Assembly: GCF_014237835.1 (NCBI RefSeq)
Contig: NZ_JACJVI010000006.1
Span: 109,993-173,992, forward strand
Direction: 5' to 3'
Origin: Rhizobium sp. AQ_MP
GTDB lineage: Bacteria; Pseudomonadota; Alphaproteobacteria; Rhizobiales; Rhizobiaceae
Length of the DNA stretch: 64,000 nucleotides
Part shown: positions 55,069 through 63,927 of the stretch, one piece after another
How the letters are laid out: every line of letters begins with the position of its first letter
Numbering within the stretch: the first letter of the stretch is position 1
Notes under the pieces: model-generated
Told to the model about the DNA's origin: nothing
The model's input: only the letters and a program-made list of their open reading frames with translations
Databases searched by the model: none
Program-made: the position numbers and the translations under genes

Positions 55069-56055
55069 CTACCAGCGGTGATGCACATGCGGCGCGATCA
55101 GCCGCTCGTAGACCTCGCGCGATGCCGCCATAACATCCGCAGACAGGGCCGCGAGGTCGGAAGCCGCCGCATTGGCCTTCGCTTGCTCGCCATTGCGGGC
55201 GCCGGGGATGACGACCGTGACGGCCTCGTGCATCAGGATCCAGCGCAGCGCAAACTGCGCCATCGAGGCGCCAGCGGGCACCAGCTTCCGGACTTCCTCG
55301 ACGGCTGCAAGGCCGGTCTCGAAGGGCACACCGGCAAAGGTCTCGCCGACATCGAAGGCTTCGCCATTGCGGTTGAAGTTGCGGTGGTCTTCTGCGGCAA
55401 ACTGCGTGGCCGCCGTGATCTTGCCGGACAGAAGACCGCTAGCCAGCGGCACGCGCGCGATGACGGCGACGTTGCGGCGTTTGGCTTCCTGGAAGAACAA
55501 ACCGGCGGGACGCTGGCGGAACATGTTGAAGATGATCTGCACCGAGACGACGCCCGGATATTCGATTGCCTTCAGTGCTTCCTCTACCTTTTCGACCGAC
55601 ACGCCATAATGCTTGATCTTGCCGGCTTTGCGGATCTCCTCAAGACCCTCAAACATCTCCTGACGATAGTAGACATCGGTCGGCGGGCAGTGCAACTGCA
55701 CGAGATCAAGGCTGTCGATGTCGAGGTTCTTCAGCGAACGATCAATGAAGGCCTCGATATTCGCTTTGGTGTAGCCGTCGGCCACATGCGGGTTGAGCCT
55801 CCGACCGGCCTTGGACGCCACCATCGGCCGCTTGCCACCACGCGCCTTCAGGACCTCTGCAATGATCTTTTCCGAGCGACCATCGCCATAGACGTCTGCC
55901 GTATCGATGAAGGTCATGCCGGCATCGAGCGCCGCATTCAGCGCCGCACGGCCGTCTGCTTCGGACACTTCGCCCCATGATCCACCGATCTGCCAGGCGC
56001 CGAAGCCGATATCGCTGACGGTGAATTCCGTCCGGCCGAATTTATGTTCTCGCAT
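55069..56055 (-). CDS. aldo/keto reductase
   Basis: 328 residues from ATG 56055, preceded by GGGAGAGACAGC. TIM-barrel NADPH oxidoreductase with catalytic Asp51 and Tyr56 (FIDTADVYG), Lys82 (VASKAG) and His in LVQLHCPPTD. C-terminal IPGARNGEQAKAN binds the cofactor phosphate. Resembles the general-stress AKR11/YhdN type; substrate unknown. Confidence 0.92.
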   Translation of the reverse strand: MREHKFGRTEFTVSDIGFGAWQIGGSWGEVSEADGRAALNAALDAGMTFIDTADVYGDGRSEKIIAEVLKARGGKRPMVASKAGRRLNPHVADGYTKANIEAFIDRSLKNLDIDSLDLVQLHCPPTDVYYRQEMFEGLEEIRKAGKIKHYGVSVEKVEEALKAIEYPGVVSVQIIFNMFRQRPAGLFFQEAKRRNVAVIARVPLASGLLSGKITAATQFAAEDHRNFNRNGEAFDVGETFAGVPFETGLAAVEEVRKLVPAGASMAQFALRWILMHEAVTVVIPGARNGEQAKANAAASDLAALSADVMAASREVYERLIAPHVHHRW

Positions 56056-56195
56056 CGTGCTGTCTCTCCCGTGATTGCGGTTTCGAGCTAGCAAGTGGGG
56101 CAGGGGGTGGCAAGCTTCAACCACTCTGATCGCGTCAAGTGATCCACCGTCCCCGCTCCTGCGAAATGGGGAGTGAAATCAGCAAAGAGCCCCGC

Positions 56196-56360
56196 ATGCC
56201 CAAGATGATCCGCAAGGGCGATTTGCCCCAGAAGACCTGTCCCGTCTGTCGCAAACCCTTTGCCTGGCGTAAGAAATGGGAGCGGGACTGGGAGAATGTC
56301 GTCTATTGCTCCGAGCGCTGCCGCCGCACGGGCAAAACCGCAAGCGACGCCAAGCCGTAG
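56196..56360 (+). CDS. DUF2256 zinc-ribbon-like small protein
   Basis: 54 residues from ATG 56196 ([11 protein letters not shown]), the start typical for the family; the frame opens at 56139. Four cysteines in TCPVCRKPF and [10 protein letters not shown] likely bind zinc. DUF2256 proteins often lie near photolyase/cryptochrome genes, but none is here. The function is unknown. Confidence 0.83.
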   Translation: MPKMIRKGDLPQKTCPVCRKPFAWRKKWERDWENVVYCSERCRRTGKTASDAKP

Positions 56361-56392
56361 ACGTCTTCAGACAGTTCATTGATCGGATCCCC

Positions 56393-57712
56393 ATGTCAGA
56401 CCAGGCCCCGCCGTCGTCGCGCCTTGCCTTCTATGCCCTGCCGGCGATCCCGCTCGCGGCCATCGCGCTGCCCTTCTACATCGTGGTGCCGTCTTTCTAT
56501 GCCGATCATTTCGCCCTGTCCTTGGCGACCATCGGCACGCTTCTGCTTGGCATCCGCCTCATCGATGCAATCACCGATCCCCTGTTCGGCTGGTTGTCCG
56601 ACCGCGTCCGGTCGCGGTACGGCCGGCGTCGCTTCTTCTTCGTCATCTCGACGCCGCTCACTGCCCTTGCCGCCTTCATGCTCTTCTGGCCGCCGCAGGA
56701 CGCCGGCGTCGGTTACCTGGCCTTCTGGGGCGTAACGCTCTCGATCGGCGCAACATGGTCGCTTCTGCCCTACACTGCCTGGGGTGCCGAACTGGCGACC
56801 GGCTACCAGGCGCGGGTCAAGCTGTCTGCCTGGCGGGAAGGCGCAACGTTGATCGGTTCCCTGATCGCCATCACCCTTCCATTTGTTGGCGGCCTCGATA
56901 CGGCCGTCGGTTTCCATGGGCTGGCCTGGATCGCCGTCTTCATCGCCGTCACGCTGCCGCTCGCCGGGCTTCTGGCCGTCATCAGGGTGCCTGAGCCGAC
57001 GGATCTGTCCCAGCGAAAGCTCTCTCTGCGGGAGGGCTTCCAGCATTTGAAAGCCAATGGTCCTTTCCTGCGGCTCGCCTCTGCCTTCCTGCTCAATAGC
57101 TTCGCCAACGCGATCCCCGCCTCGCTCTTCATCTATTTCGTCGGCCAGCGACTCGATGCGCCGGCCATGCAGGGACCGCTGCTCTTCACCTATTTCCTCT
57201 GCGCCATCGCAGGCGTGCCGCTCGCGGTTGCCACCGCCAAACGCCTCGGCAAGCACCGTGCCTGGTGCTTCGCCATGATTCTCGCCTGCGCGGTGTTTTC
57301 GGTGGCCGGCTTCCTGGGCGAGGGCGATGTTTTCGCCTTCACAATCGTCTGCATCATCACCGGCCTGCTGCTCGGCTTCGATCTCACCCTTCCGCCCGCC
57401 ATACAGGCCGATGTCATCGACAACGACACCGTCTCCTCGGGCGAGCAGCGCTCGGGCCTCTACTTCGCCGCCTGGAGCTTCATCACCAAGCTTGCCGTGG
57501 CGCTGTCCGCCGGTGTCGTCTTCCCACTGCTCGACCTTGCCGGCTTCGTCGGCGACCAGACGGCCACCCAGACGCCGGAGGCTCTGACGGCGCTGACGGC
57601 GCTTTACGCCTTCCTGCCCATCCTGCCCAAGCTCGCGGCCATTGCGCTCATGTGGAATTTCTCCCTCGACGAGGCGGAGCATCGCAGGCTGCGCGAGAGC
57701 CTGACAACCTGA
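56393..57712 (+). CDS. GPH-family (MelB-like) sugar/cation symporter
   Basis: 439 residues from ATG 56393, twelve transmembrane helices. The GPH signature RLIDAITDPLFGWLSDRVRSRYGRRR occurs between helices 2 and 3, and FDLTLPPAIQADVIDND in the second half is also typical. Members import glycosides, pentosides or hexuronides with Na+ or H+. The substrate cannot be told from sequence. It follows the DUF2256 gene by 32 bases. Confidence 0.87.
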   Translation: MSDQAPPSSRLAFYALPAIPLAAIALPFYIVVPSFYADHFALSLATIGTLLLGIRLIDAITDPLFGWLSDRVRSRYGRRRFFFVISTPLTALAAFMLFWPPQDAGVGYLAFWGVTLSIGATWSLLPYTAWGAELATGYQARVKLSAWREGATLIGSLIAITLPFVGGLDTAVGFHGLAWIAVFIAVTLPLAGLLAVIRVPEPTDLSQRKLSLREGFQHLKANGPFLRLASAFLLNSFANAIPASLFIYFVGQRLDAPAMQGPLLFTYFLCAIAGVPLAVATAKRLGKHRAWCFAMILACAVFSVAGFLGEGDVFAFTIVCIITGLLLGFDLTLPPAIQADVIDNDTVSSGEQRSGLYFAAWSFITKLAVALSAGVVFPLLDLAGFVGDQTATQTPEALTALTALYAFLPILPKLAAIALMWNFSLDEAEHRRLRESLTT

Positions 57713-57846
57713 AAAGGCGCCGCTCGGCCCTTGCCCGATTAGCTATTGCACGAATGCTCCATCGTGCCTGTCATCGGGACGTCGTGTGTTTGAGCAAATG
57801 TGACCCCGTTCAGTGGAAGCTTGATTCTCTGCGGGAAGGATCACGG

Positions 57847-59256
57847 ATGCGCATTGTCATGATCGGTTCGGGATATGTCGGGCTCGTATCCGGAGCCTGC
57901 CTCTCAGCGCTCGGCCACGACGTTGTCTGCGTCGACAAGAACCTCGACAAGATCCACGCGCTCGAGGCCGGCCAGGTGCCGATCTACGAGCCCGGCCTGG
58001 AGATGATCATCGCCGAGAACCGCGCCGCCGGTCGCCTGCGCTTCTCCGGCAATCTCGCGGGTCCCGTCGCGGCGGCCGATGCGGTCTTCATTGCGGTCGG
58101 CACACCCTCCCGCCTCGTGGATGGTCACGCTGACCTTAGCCACGTCTATGCCGCCGCCCGCGAAATCGCCGCTGCCGCGAGCGGCTTTACCGTCGTGGTC
58201 ACGAAGTCGACGGTTCCCGTCGGTACGGGCGATGAGATCGAGCGCATCTTCCGCGAAGAATTCGCGCAAAAGGATCTGACGGTCGTCTCCAATCCCGAAT
58301 TCCTGAGGGAAGGGGCCGCAATTGCCGATTTCCGCCGCCCTGATAGAATCGTGGTCGGCTCCGATGACGAGCGCTCCACCGATGTCATGCGCGACATCTA
58401 CGAGGCGCTCGACCTCAAGGAAACGCCTCTCTACTTCTGTGAGCGCCGCACCGCCGAACTGATCAAATACGCCTCCAACGCCTTCCTCGCGATGAAGATC
58501 ACCTTCATCAACGAAGTGGCCGACCTCTGCGAAGAGCTCGGCGCCGACGTCCAGAAGGTGGCCAAGGGCATGGGCATGGATCGCCGCATCGGCGACAAGT
58601 TCCTCCAGGCCGGCCCGGGATTCGGTGGCTCGTGTTTCCCCAAGGATACGCTCGCTCTCGTCAAAACAGCCCAGGACTACGACCGTCCCCTGAAGCTGGT
58701 CGAAACCACCGTTGCCATCAACGAGAACCGCAAGCGCGCCATGGGCCGCCGGGTGATCAATGCCTGCGACGGCAGCGTGCTCGGCAAGAAGATCGGCGTG
58801 CTTGGCCTGACCTTCAAACCCAATACCGACGACATGCGGGAAGCGCCCTCCATCGCCATCGTCCGTACACTGCTCGATGGCGGCGCCGATGTCCGTGTCT
58901 ATGACCCCGCCGGCATGGATGCTGCCCGATCGGTGCTGGGAGCGGTGAAGTATCGCCTCAATGCCTATGATGCGGCCGAGGGCGCCGATGCCATCGTGCT
59001 GGTCACCGAATGGGACCAGTTCCGCTCGCTTGATCTGCCACGCCTCCGCCAGGCCATGAAAACCCCCGTGGTCGTCGATCTGCGAAACGTCTTCGATGAG
59101 GACGAGATGACGCGCCACGGCTTTTCACTGGTGCCGCTCGGCAAGCGTCCGCGCTCGGCCTATCCGGCCCGCACGCTCCTGCATGCGGTGCCACCGGAAC
59201 TGGCCTGGAACCCGCTTCTGTGGAACGACGAGGCGCCACAGGGGCAGCTCGCCTGA
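57847..59256 (+). CDS. ugd: UDP-glucose 6-dehydrogenase
   Basis: 469 residues from ATG 57847. Oxidises UDP-glucose to UDP-glucuronate, a precursor for acidic polysaccharides. N-terminal Rossmann GSGYVGLVSGACLSALGH, catalytic Cys263 in FGGSCFPKDT, and C-terminal LGLTFKPNTDDMREAPS. In rhizobia this gene is also called rkpK. It is not next to other polysaccharide genes here. The C-terminal tail (HAVPPELAWNPLLWNDE) is longer than average. Confidence 0.95.
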   Translation: MRIVMIGSGYVGLVSGACLSALGHDVVCVDKNLDKIHALEAGQVPIYEPGLEMIIAENRAAGRLRFSGNLAGPVAAADAVFIAVGTPSRLVDGHADLSHVYAAAREIAAAASGFTVVVTKSTVPVGTGDEIERIFREEFAQKDLTVVSNPEFLREGAAIADFRRPDRIVVGSDDERSTDVMRDIYEALDLKETPLYFCERRTAELIKYASNAFLAMKITFINEVADLCEELGADVQKVAKGMGMDRRIGDKFLQAGPGFGGSCFPKDTLALVKTAQDYDRPLKLVETTVAINENRKRAMGRRVINACDGSVLGKKIGVLGLTFKPNTDDMREAPSIAIVRTLLDGGADVRVYDPAGMDAARSVLGAVKYRLNAYDAAEGADAIVLVTEWDQFRSLDLPRLRQAMKTPVVVDLRNVFDEDEMTRHGFSLVPLGKRPRSAYPARTLLHAVPPELAWNPLLWNDEAPQGQLA

Positions 59257-59366
59257 CCGTCTCGGCCCGGGCCTTGAGCGAGACCGCCGCCTGTCACCGC
59301 CCTTGACTTTGCCCGCCGTTCACCGCTGTGCTGCAGGTGAGACGAGAGCTGCACGCAGGAAGACGC

Positions 59367-60104
59367 ATGGGCATGGATGACGGAACGGGCGCCGAGACCG
59401 AGAACCCGAAAGGCGAGGGGCACCGCGCCCGGGGCTCCGGCACCGAATCGGTCTACAAGGCGCTACGCCACGAGATCCTGACCATGGAGCGCGCCCCCGG
59501 CAGTCCGCTGGATGAGACGCGCCTCTCCGAACATTTCGGCATGTCCCGCACTCCGATTCGCGAGGCGCTGCTCCGCCTGACGTCGGACGGGCTGGTCACC
59601 AGCCTGCCAAACCGCAACACCATCGTTGCGGTCATCGATTTCTCCGGCCTACCGACCTATTTCGAAGCGCTCTGCCTGATGTATCGCGTCACGACTCGCG
59701 GGGCCGCGCAACGCTCCGGCGATGCCTGGATGGTGGAGATCACCCGGCACCAGCAAGCCTTTGCCCGCGCTGTGGAGGCGCAGGACGCCTTCGCCATGAT
59801 CGAGGCGAACAGAGAATTTCATGTCGCGATCGCCGAAAGGGCCGGCAATCCCTATTACACCGCCTTCTTCGCCCGGTTGCTCGACGAGGGCCGCCGTATC
59901 CTGAGGCTCTATTACTCCACTTTCGACGACCGCCTGCCGCGCCGCTATGTCGAGGAACACGAGAAGATCATCGAGGCGATCCGCTCCAGCGATGTGGAAG
60001 AGGCAGACAGGCTGTCGATTGCCCATGCCGACCAGATCGTTCGCCAGATCCAGGACTACGTCGCCCGCAACATCAAGGCCGCTGCCGAACTGCCTGACCT
60101 TTGA
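59367..60104 (+). CDS. GntR-family regulator (FCD domain)
   Basis: 245 residues; ATG 59367 is chosen because AGGAAG lies about 6 bases upstream. Winged helix at residues 24-95 (YKALRHEILTMERAPGSPLDETRLSEHFGMSRTPIREALLRLTSDGL) and a C-terminal FCD ligand-binding domain (EANREFHVAIAERAGNPYY with metal-binding His). It lies 94 bases upstream of a DapA-family gene, likely its target, with a palindrome between. Confidence 0.9.
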   Translation: MGMDDGTGAETENPKGEGHRARGSGTESVYKALRHEILTMERAPGSPLDETRLSEHFGMSRTPIREALLRLTSDGLVTSLPNRNTIVAVIDFSGLPTYFEALCLMYRVTTRGAAQRSGDAWMVEITRHQQAFARAVEAQDAFAMIEANREFHVAIAERAGNPYYTAFFARLLDEGRRILRLYYSTFDDRLPRRYVEEHEKIIEAIRSSDVEEADRLSIAHADQIVRQIQDYVARNIKAAAELPDL

Positions 60105-60147
60105 TCAAGTCAGATCAATCAGAGAATGCTTACATAGGGCCCTTGCA

Positions 60148-60168
60148 TTTGTCGACAAACTGTATACG
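60148..60168. promoter_or_regulatory. candidate GntR operator
   Basis: TTTGTCGACAAA is a perfect 12-bp palindrome and fits the FadR-subfamily core TNGTNNACNA. A second symmetric core GTATAC (60162-60167) follows at once. It lies 31-51 bases upstream of the DapA-family ATG. Confidence 0.55.
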
Positions 60169-60198
60169 GTGAATTCGCGTCATCAACAGGAGCTTCCC

Positions 60199-61101
60199 AT
60201 GACCACCGGCTGGCACGGCGTTTTCCCCGCCGCAACGACTCAATTCCATGAAGATCTGTCCGTCGACATCGACGCCACGCAGCGGGTGCTGGACGCCCTC
60301 GTCAACGACGGTGTCAACGGCTTGATCGTCATGGGCACCTGCGGCGAGAACAATTCGCTTGATCCGGAAGAGAAGCGCACCATCCTGAAGGCCGCCGTCG
60401 AAGTGGTGAATGGCCGCGTGCCTGTCGTCACAGGCGTGTCGGAATTCGACACCCGCCGCGCGAGCGCCTATGCCCGGGACGCCGAAAAGATCGGCGCTGA
60501 TGGCCTGATGGTTCTCCCGGCCATGGTCTATGTGCCCAAGCCGCATGAATTGGTTGCCCATTTCAAGACGGTGGCCGAGGCGACAGGCCTGCCGATCATG
60601 CTCTACAACAACCCGCCGGCCTACCGTGTCAACATCGGTTCGGAAGTGCTGGAAGCACTCGACGGCGTGAAGAACATCAAGGCCGTCAAGGAAAGCGCGC
60701 CGGATCCGCGCCGCTTCACCGACCTGATCAACGCCTTCGGTGACCGCTACGACATCTTCGCCGGCCTCGACGACGTGGCGCTGGAAGGCCTGATGCTCGG
60801 CGCCAAGGGCTGGGTCTCCGGCCTCACCAGCGCCTTCCCGGCCGAATCGGTCGCCCTGGTGGCTGCCGCCGACCGCGGCGACTGGATGGAAGCCCGCCGA
60901 ATCTACCGCTGGTTCATGCCGCTCCTGCATCTCGATGCCGAGCACGACCTCGTCCAGTCGATCAAGCTCGCCGAGCAGATCATGGGCCGCGGCTCCGAGC
61001 GCGTCCGCATGCCGCGAATGCCGCTTCAGGGTGCCCGCCGTGCGGAAGTGACGGCCATGGTTGAAAAGGCCGCTGCGACGCGGCCCATCGGCGGCAAGTG
61101 A
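60199..61101 (+). CDS. DapA-family aldolase/deaminase (possible hydroxyproline catabolism enzyme)
   Basis: 300 residues from ATG 60199 with CAGGAGC upstream. TIM-barrel class I aldolase of the dihydrodipicolinate synthase superfamily: Schiff-base Lys164 (KAVKES), Tyr136 (MLYNNPP) and GTCGENNSLDPEEK in place of the usual GTTGE. Adjacent GntR/FCD regulator and sequence style resemble pyrroline-4-hydroxy-2-carboxylate deaminase (HypD) of rhizobial 4-hydroxyproline pathways, but the rest of that operon is absent. Biosynthetic DapA is less likely. Confidence 0.75.
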   Translation: MTTGWHGVFPAATTQFHEDLSVDIDATQRVLDALVNDGVNGLIVMGTCGENNSLDPEEKRTILKAAVEVVNGRVPVVTGVSEFDTRRASAYARDAEKIGADGLMVLPAMVYVPKPHELVAHFKTVAEATGLPIMLYNNPPAYRVNIGSEVLEALDGVKNIKAVKESAPDPRRFTDLINAFGDRYDIFAGLDDVALEGLMLGAKGWVSGLTSAFPAESVALVAAADRGDWMEARRIYRWFMPLLHLDAEHDLVQSIKLAEQIMGRGSERVRMPRMPLQGARRAEVTAMVEKAAATRPIGGK

Positions 61102-61125
61102 TCGTCAGAAACGCCAATGGCATGA

Positions 61126-61161
61126 AGGGCCCGCGATCGAAAAATTGCGGGCCTTTTCTTT
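61126..61161 (+). terminator. terminator of the DapA-family gene
   Basis: 12-bp stem AGGGCCCGCGAT / ATTGCGGGCCTT with two wobbles and a TTTTCTTT tail, 24 bases after the stop. Confidence 0.85.
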
Positions 61162-61302
61162 AGGTTGACGCCGTGAATCACGCCCTGTTGACATTTTGCT
61201 CACACTGGCGTGACTTTTTCAGGGTCGATTGGTGCAGCCGACCGTCATTCTCATTGATTCTTTACGAACCTCCTGCGAATTCGGGACTTTCCGAAGTCAT
61301 CG

Positions 61303-63222
61303 ATGGTTCAAGATATGACGAATAAGACAAGTGCAAGCTGGCGCGCACGGTTGCGCTATGAGTTCGACAAGAGCATGGCCGGGGGTGCGATTGCCCTGAT
61401 CGGCTGGCTCGCTCTCATCTCCCTGGTGGTCATAACGCTGGCCGGCGCCTTCCTCGCTGTGACCGGCATCGCACCCGAGGGTGGCGAACCGGTCAGCTTT
61501 ATCGAAGGCACCTGGGAATCTCTGATGCGCACCTTCGACGCAGGCACCATGGGCGGCGACCAGGGCTGGGGCTTCCGCCTGGTGGCACTGGCGGTGACGC
61601 TCGCCGGTATCTTCGTCTTCTCCGCCTTGATCGGTGTCATCAGCTCGGGTCTCGAAAACAAGCTCGACGAATTGCGCAAGGGCCGCTCCCGCGTGCTCGA
61701 AAGCGACCACACGATCATCCTCAACTGGTCGACCTCGATTTTCGATGTCATCTCGGAACTCGTCATCGCCAACCAAAGCCGCCAGCGTCCGCGAATCGTC
61801 ATCATGGCGAACAAGGACAAGGTCGAGATGGAGGAGGAGATCGCCGACAAGGTTGGTGATCTCAAGAACACCAAGATCATCTGCCGCAGCGGCGACCCGA
61901 CCGATCTCTTTGACCTGTCGATCGTCAACCCGCACACCTCCCGCTCCATCATCGTGCTGTCGCCCGAGGGTGACGACCCGGACTCCCAGGTCATCAAGTC
62001 GGTGCTGGCATTGGTGAACGACCCGCAGCGTCGTCCCGAGCCCTACATGATCGCAGCCGAGATCCGCGACGCGCAGAACACCGAGGTCGCGCGAATCGTC
62101 GGTGGCAAGGAGCTTCAGCTGGTTCTGGCCGATGATCTGATCTCCCGCATCGTGGTCCACACCAGTCGCCAGTCTGGTCTTTCGGCCGTCTACACCGAGC
62201 TCCTCGATTTCGACGGCTGCGAGATCTACACGCTTCCCCAGCCTGCTCTGGAAGGCAAGCCCTTCGGCGCGGCCGTCATGTCCTACGAGACGAGCACGCT
62301 GATAGGGCTTTGCGACAACGACGGCCAGATCCACCTGAACCCGCCACCGAATCGCGTTATCGCGCCGGGCGAACGGTTGGTGATCATTGCCGAGGACGAC
62401 GCCTCCATCCAGACCTGGACTGGCGCCCCGCAGATTGCCCAGACTGCGATACGCCAGCCCTCTCCGCAGCCCGCAAAGGCCGAACGCACACTGATCCTCG
62501 GCTGGAATCGCAGAGGTCCGATCATCGCCACCGAACTCGGTCGTTACGTCGCTCCGGGATCGGTTCTGACGGTCGCTGCCAGCACCCCGGAATTCGAGGC
62601 CGACATCGCGGCACTCTCGCTGCCGAGTGACAACATGGCCGTGTCGCATGTCGTCATCGACACCAGCAGCCGCTCGGCGCTCGAGGCGCTCGACATTCCC
62701 TCCTATGACCACGTCCTGGTCCTGGGCTATAGCGACCATATGTCGATGCAGTCGGCCGACACGCGCACGCTGATCACGCTGCTTCATCTGCGCAAGATCG
62801 CCGAAATGGCCGGCCTGCACATCAATGTCGTCAGCGAGATGACCGATGTGCGCAACCGAGAGCTCGCCGAAGTCACAAGGGCCGACGATTTCGTCGTCAG
62901 CAACAAGCTGGTCAGCTTGATGCTCGCCCAGGCCTCAGAAAACGAGTTCATGGCCGCGATCTTCGATGAGCTCCTCGATGTGGACGGCTCGGAAATCTAC
63001 ATGCGCCCGATGAGCGACTATGTGGATATCTCCAAGCCCGTGAACTTCTTTACGGTCGCTCTCTCGGCGCTCCGCCGCGGCGAAATCGCCATCGGCCACC
63101 GCCGCCAGCGGGCAGGGGACGCCGATGAGCGCAATCTGGGCGGCGTCACCGTCAACCCGAACCGCTCGGAGCTGCTGGCCTATACCGAGAAGGACATGGT
63201 GATCGTGCTCGCTCAGGATTGA
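61303..63222 (+). CDS. CASTOR/POLLUX-like ion channel
   Basis: 639 residues from ATG 61303 (ATG 61315 also possible). Two N-terminal transmembrane helices (about 27-55 and 90-115) flank a pore-like stretch (SFIEGTWESLMRTFDAGTMGGDQGW), followed by two tandem RCK/TrkA-like cytosolic domains (HTIILNWSTSIFDVISELV; TLILGWNRRGPIIATEL). This is the layout of plant CASTOR and POLLUX nuclear cation channels and their bacterial relatives. It probably conducts K+ or Ca2+ and is gated by a bound ligand. Terminator follows. Confidence 0.85.
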   Translation: MVQDMTNKTSASWRARLRYEFDKSMAGGAIALIGWLALISLVVITLAGAFLAVTGIAPEGGEPVSFIEGTWESLMRTFDAGTMGGDQGWGFRLVALAVTLAGIFVFSALIGVISSGLENKLDELRKGRSRVLESDHTIILNWSTSIFDVISELVIANQSRQRPRIVIMANKDKVEMEEEIADKVGDLKNTKIICRSGDPTDLFDLSIVNPHTSRSIIVLSPEGDDPDSQVIKSVLALVNDPQRRPEPYMIAAEIRDAQNTEVARIVGGKELQLVLADDLISRIVVHTSRQSGLSAVYTELLDFDGCEIYTLPQPALEGKPFGAAVMSYETSTLIGLCDNDGQIHLNPPPNRVIAPGERLVIIAEDDASIQTWTGAPQIAQTAIRQPSPQPAKAERTLILGWNRRGPIIATELGRYVAPGSVLTVAASTPEFEADIAALSLPSDNMAVSHVVIDTSSRSALEALDIPSYDHVLVLGYSDHMSMQSADTRTLITLLHLRKIAEMAGLHINVVSEMTDVRNRELAEVTRADDFVVSNKLVSLMLAQASENEFMAAIFDELLDVDGSEIYMRPMSDYVDISKPVNFFTVALSALRRGEIAIGHRRQRAGDADERNLGGVTVNPNRSELLAYTEKDMVIVLAQD

Positions 63223-63261
63223 GAGCAAAACGAGGCCCACGAATCGTCGGCCCAAACAAAG

Positions 63262-63295
63262 AAACGGGCGGATCCGAAAGGCTCTGCCCGTTTTG
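63262..63295 (+). terminator. terminator of the channel gene
   Basis: 11-bp stem AAACGGGCGGA / TCTGCCCGTTT (one wobble), followed by TT, about 40 bases past the stop. Confidence 0.75.
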
Positions 63296-63376
63296 GCGTA
63301 TCGCCAGGGGCGAAAACGCAAAAGCCGCCTGTTTAGGCGTGAGACTGACCGGTGTCATGTCGAATTCGGGAGGAAA

Positions 63377-63452
<76 letters not shown>

Positions 63453-63788
63453 GTGCGCCTTGCGGATCATGTCCGCCGCGTCGGTGGCCGTGATCTATGC
63501 GGATCGCGGAAAATCTGCAAGAGCGTTTGTGCAGATTTTTTGTTTTTTTGTCATGGGCGGTTTGTCGCCATGTGGAAAAGCCAGCAGTTTCCTTGTTTTC
63601 CGGCTGCGGCGCGTTGTCGCGAGCAACGCGCGTCGGAGCGCTTCGGGGCAGGGGTGTGGGAAAAAATCGGACGGTCACGGTTTTGTCTTAGATGCTGCTT
63701 GACACCTCCGGACGAACCCCGTAGAGAGCCGCTCATCGAACGGCAAGCCGCTCGACGGGGATTGCCTTGAACCCCGATTTGGAAATGC
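63453..63788. other. gene-free spacer between tRNA-Val and tRNA-Asp
   Basis: 336 bases. Promoters for the minus-strand tRNA-Val and plus-strand tRNA-Asp must lie here. TTGACA-like TTGACACC at 63700 could be the tRNA-Asp -35 region, about 89 bases upstream. Short frames crossing it show no binding site and I do not call a gene. Confidence 0.5.
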
Positions 63789-63865
63789 GCGGGTGTAGCT
63801 CAGTCGGTTAGAGTGCCGGCCTGTCACGCCGGAGGTCGCGGGTTCGAGCCCCGTCACTCGCGCCA
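63789..63865 (+). tRNA. tRNA-Asp (anticodon GTC), first copy
   Basis: 77-nt cloverleaf. Acceptor GCGGGTG pairs with CACTCGC (one G-T), anticodon arm CCGGC-CTGTCAC-GCCGG, T-arm GCGGG-TTCGAGC-CCCGT, discriminator G and encoded CCA. Confidence 0.96.
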
Positions 63866-63927
63866 TTCCAACCTTCCAGGGCACGCTGCTTGACGCAGCG
63901 AATACATGGGGAAAGCCCATGACATGC

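Noticed and set aside
57265..57846. Upstream extension of the ugd frame into the transporter gene
   Set aside because: The extra N-terminal part is a shifted-frame reading of the GPH transporter; UDP-glucose dehydrogenase begins at 57847 with its Rossmann motif.
63453..63788. Several 60-100 codon frames between the tRNA genes
   Set aside because: They overlap each other, lack ribosome binding sites and run into tRNA genes.
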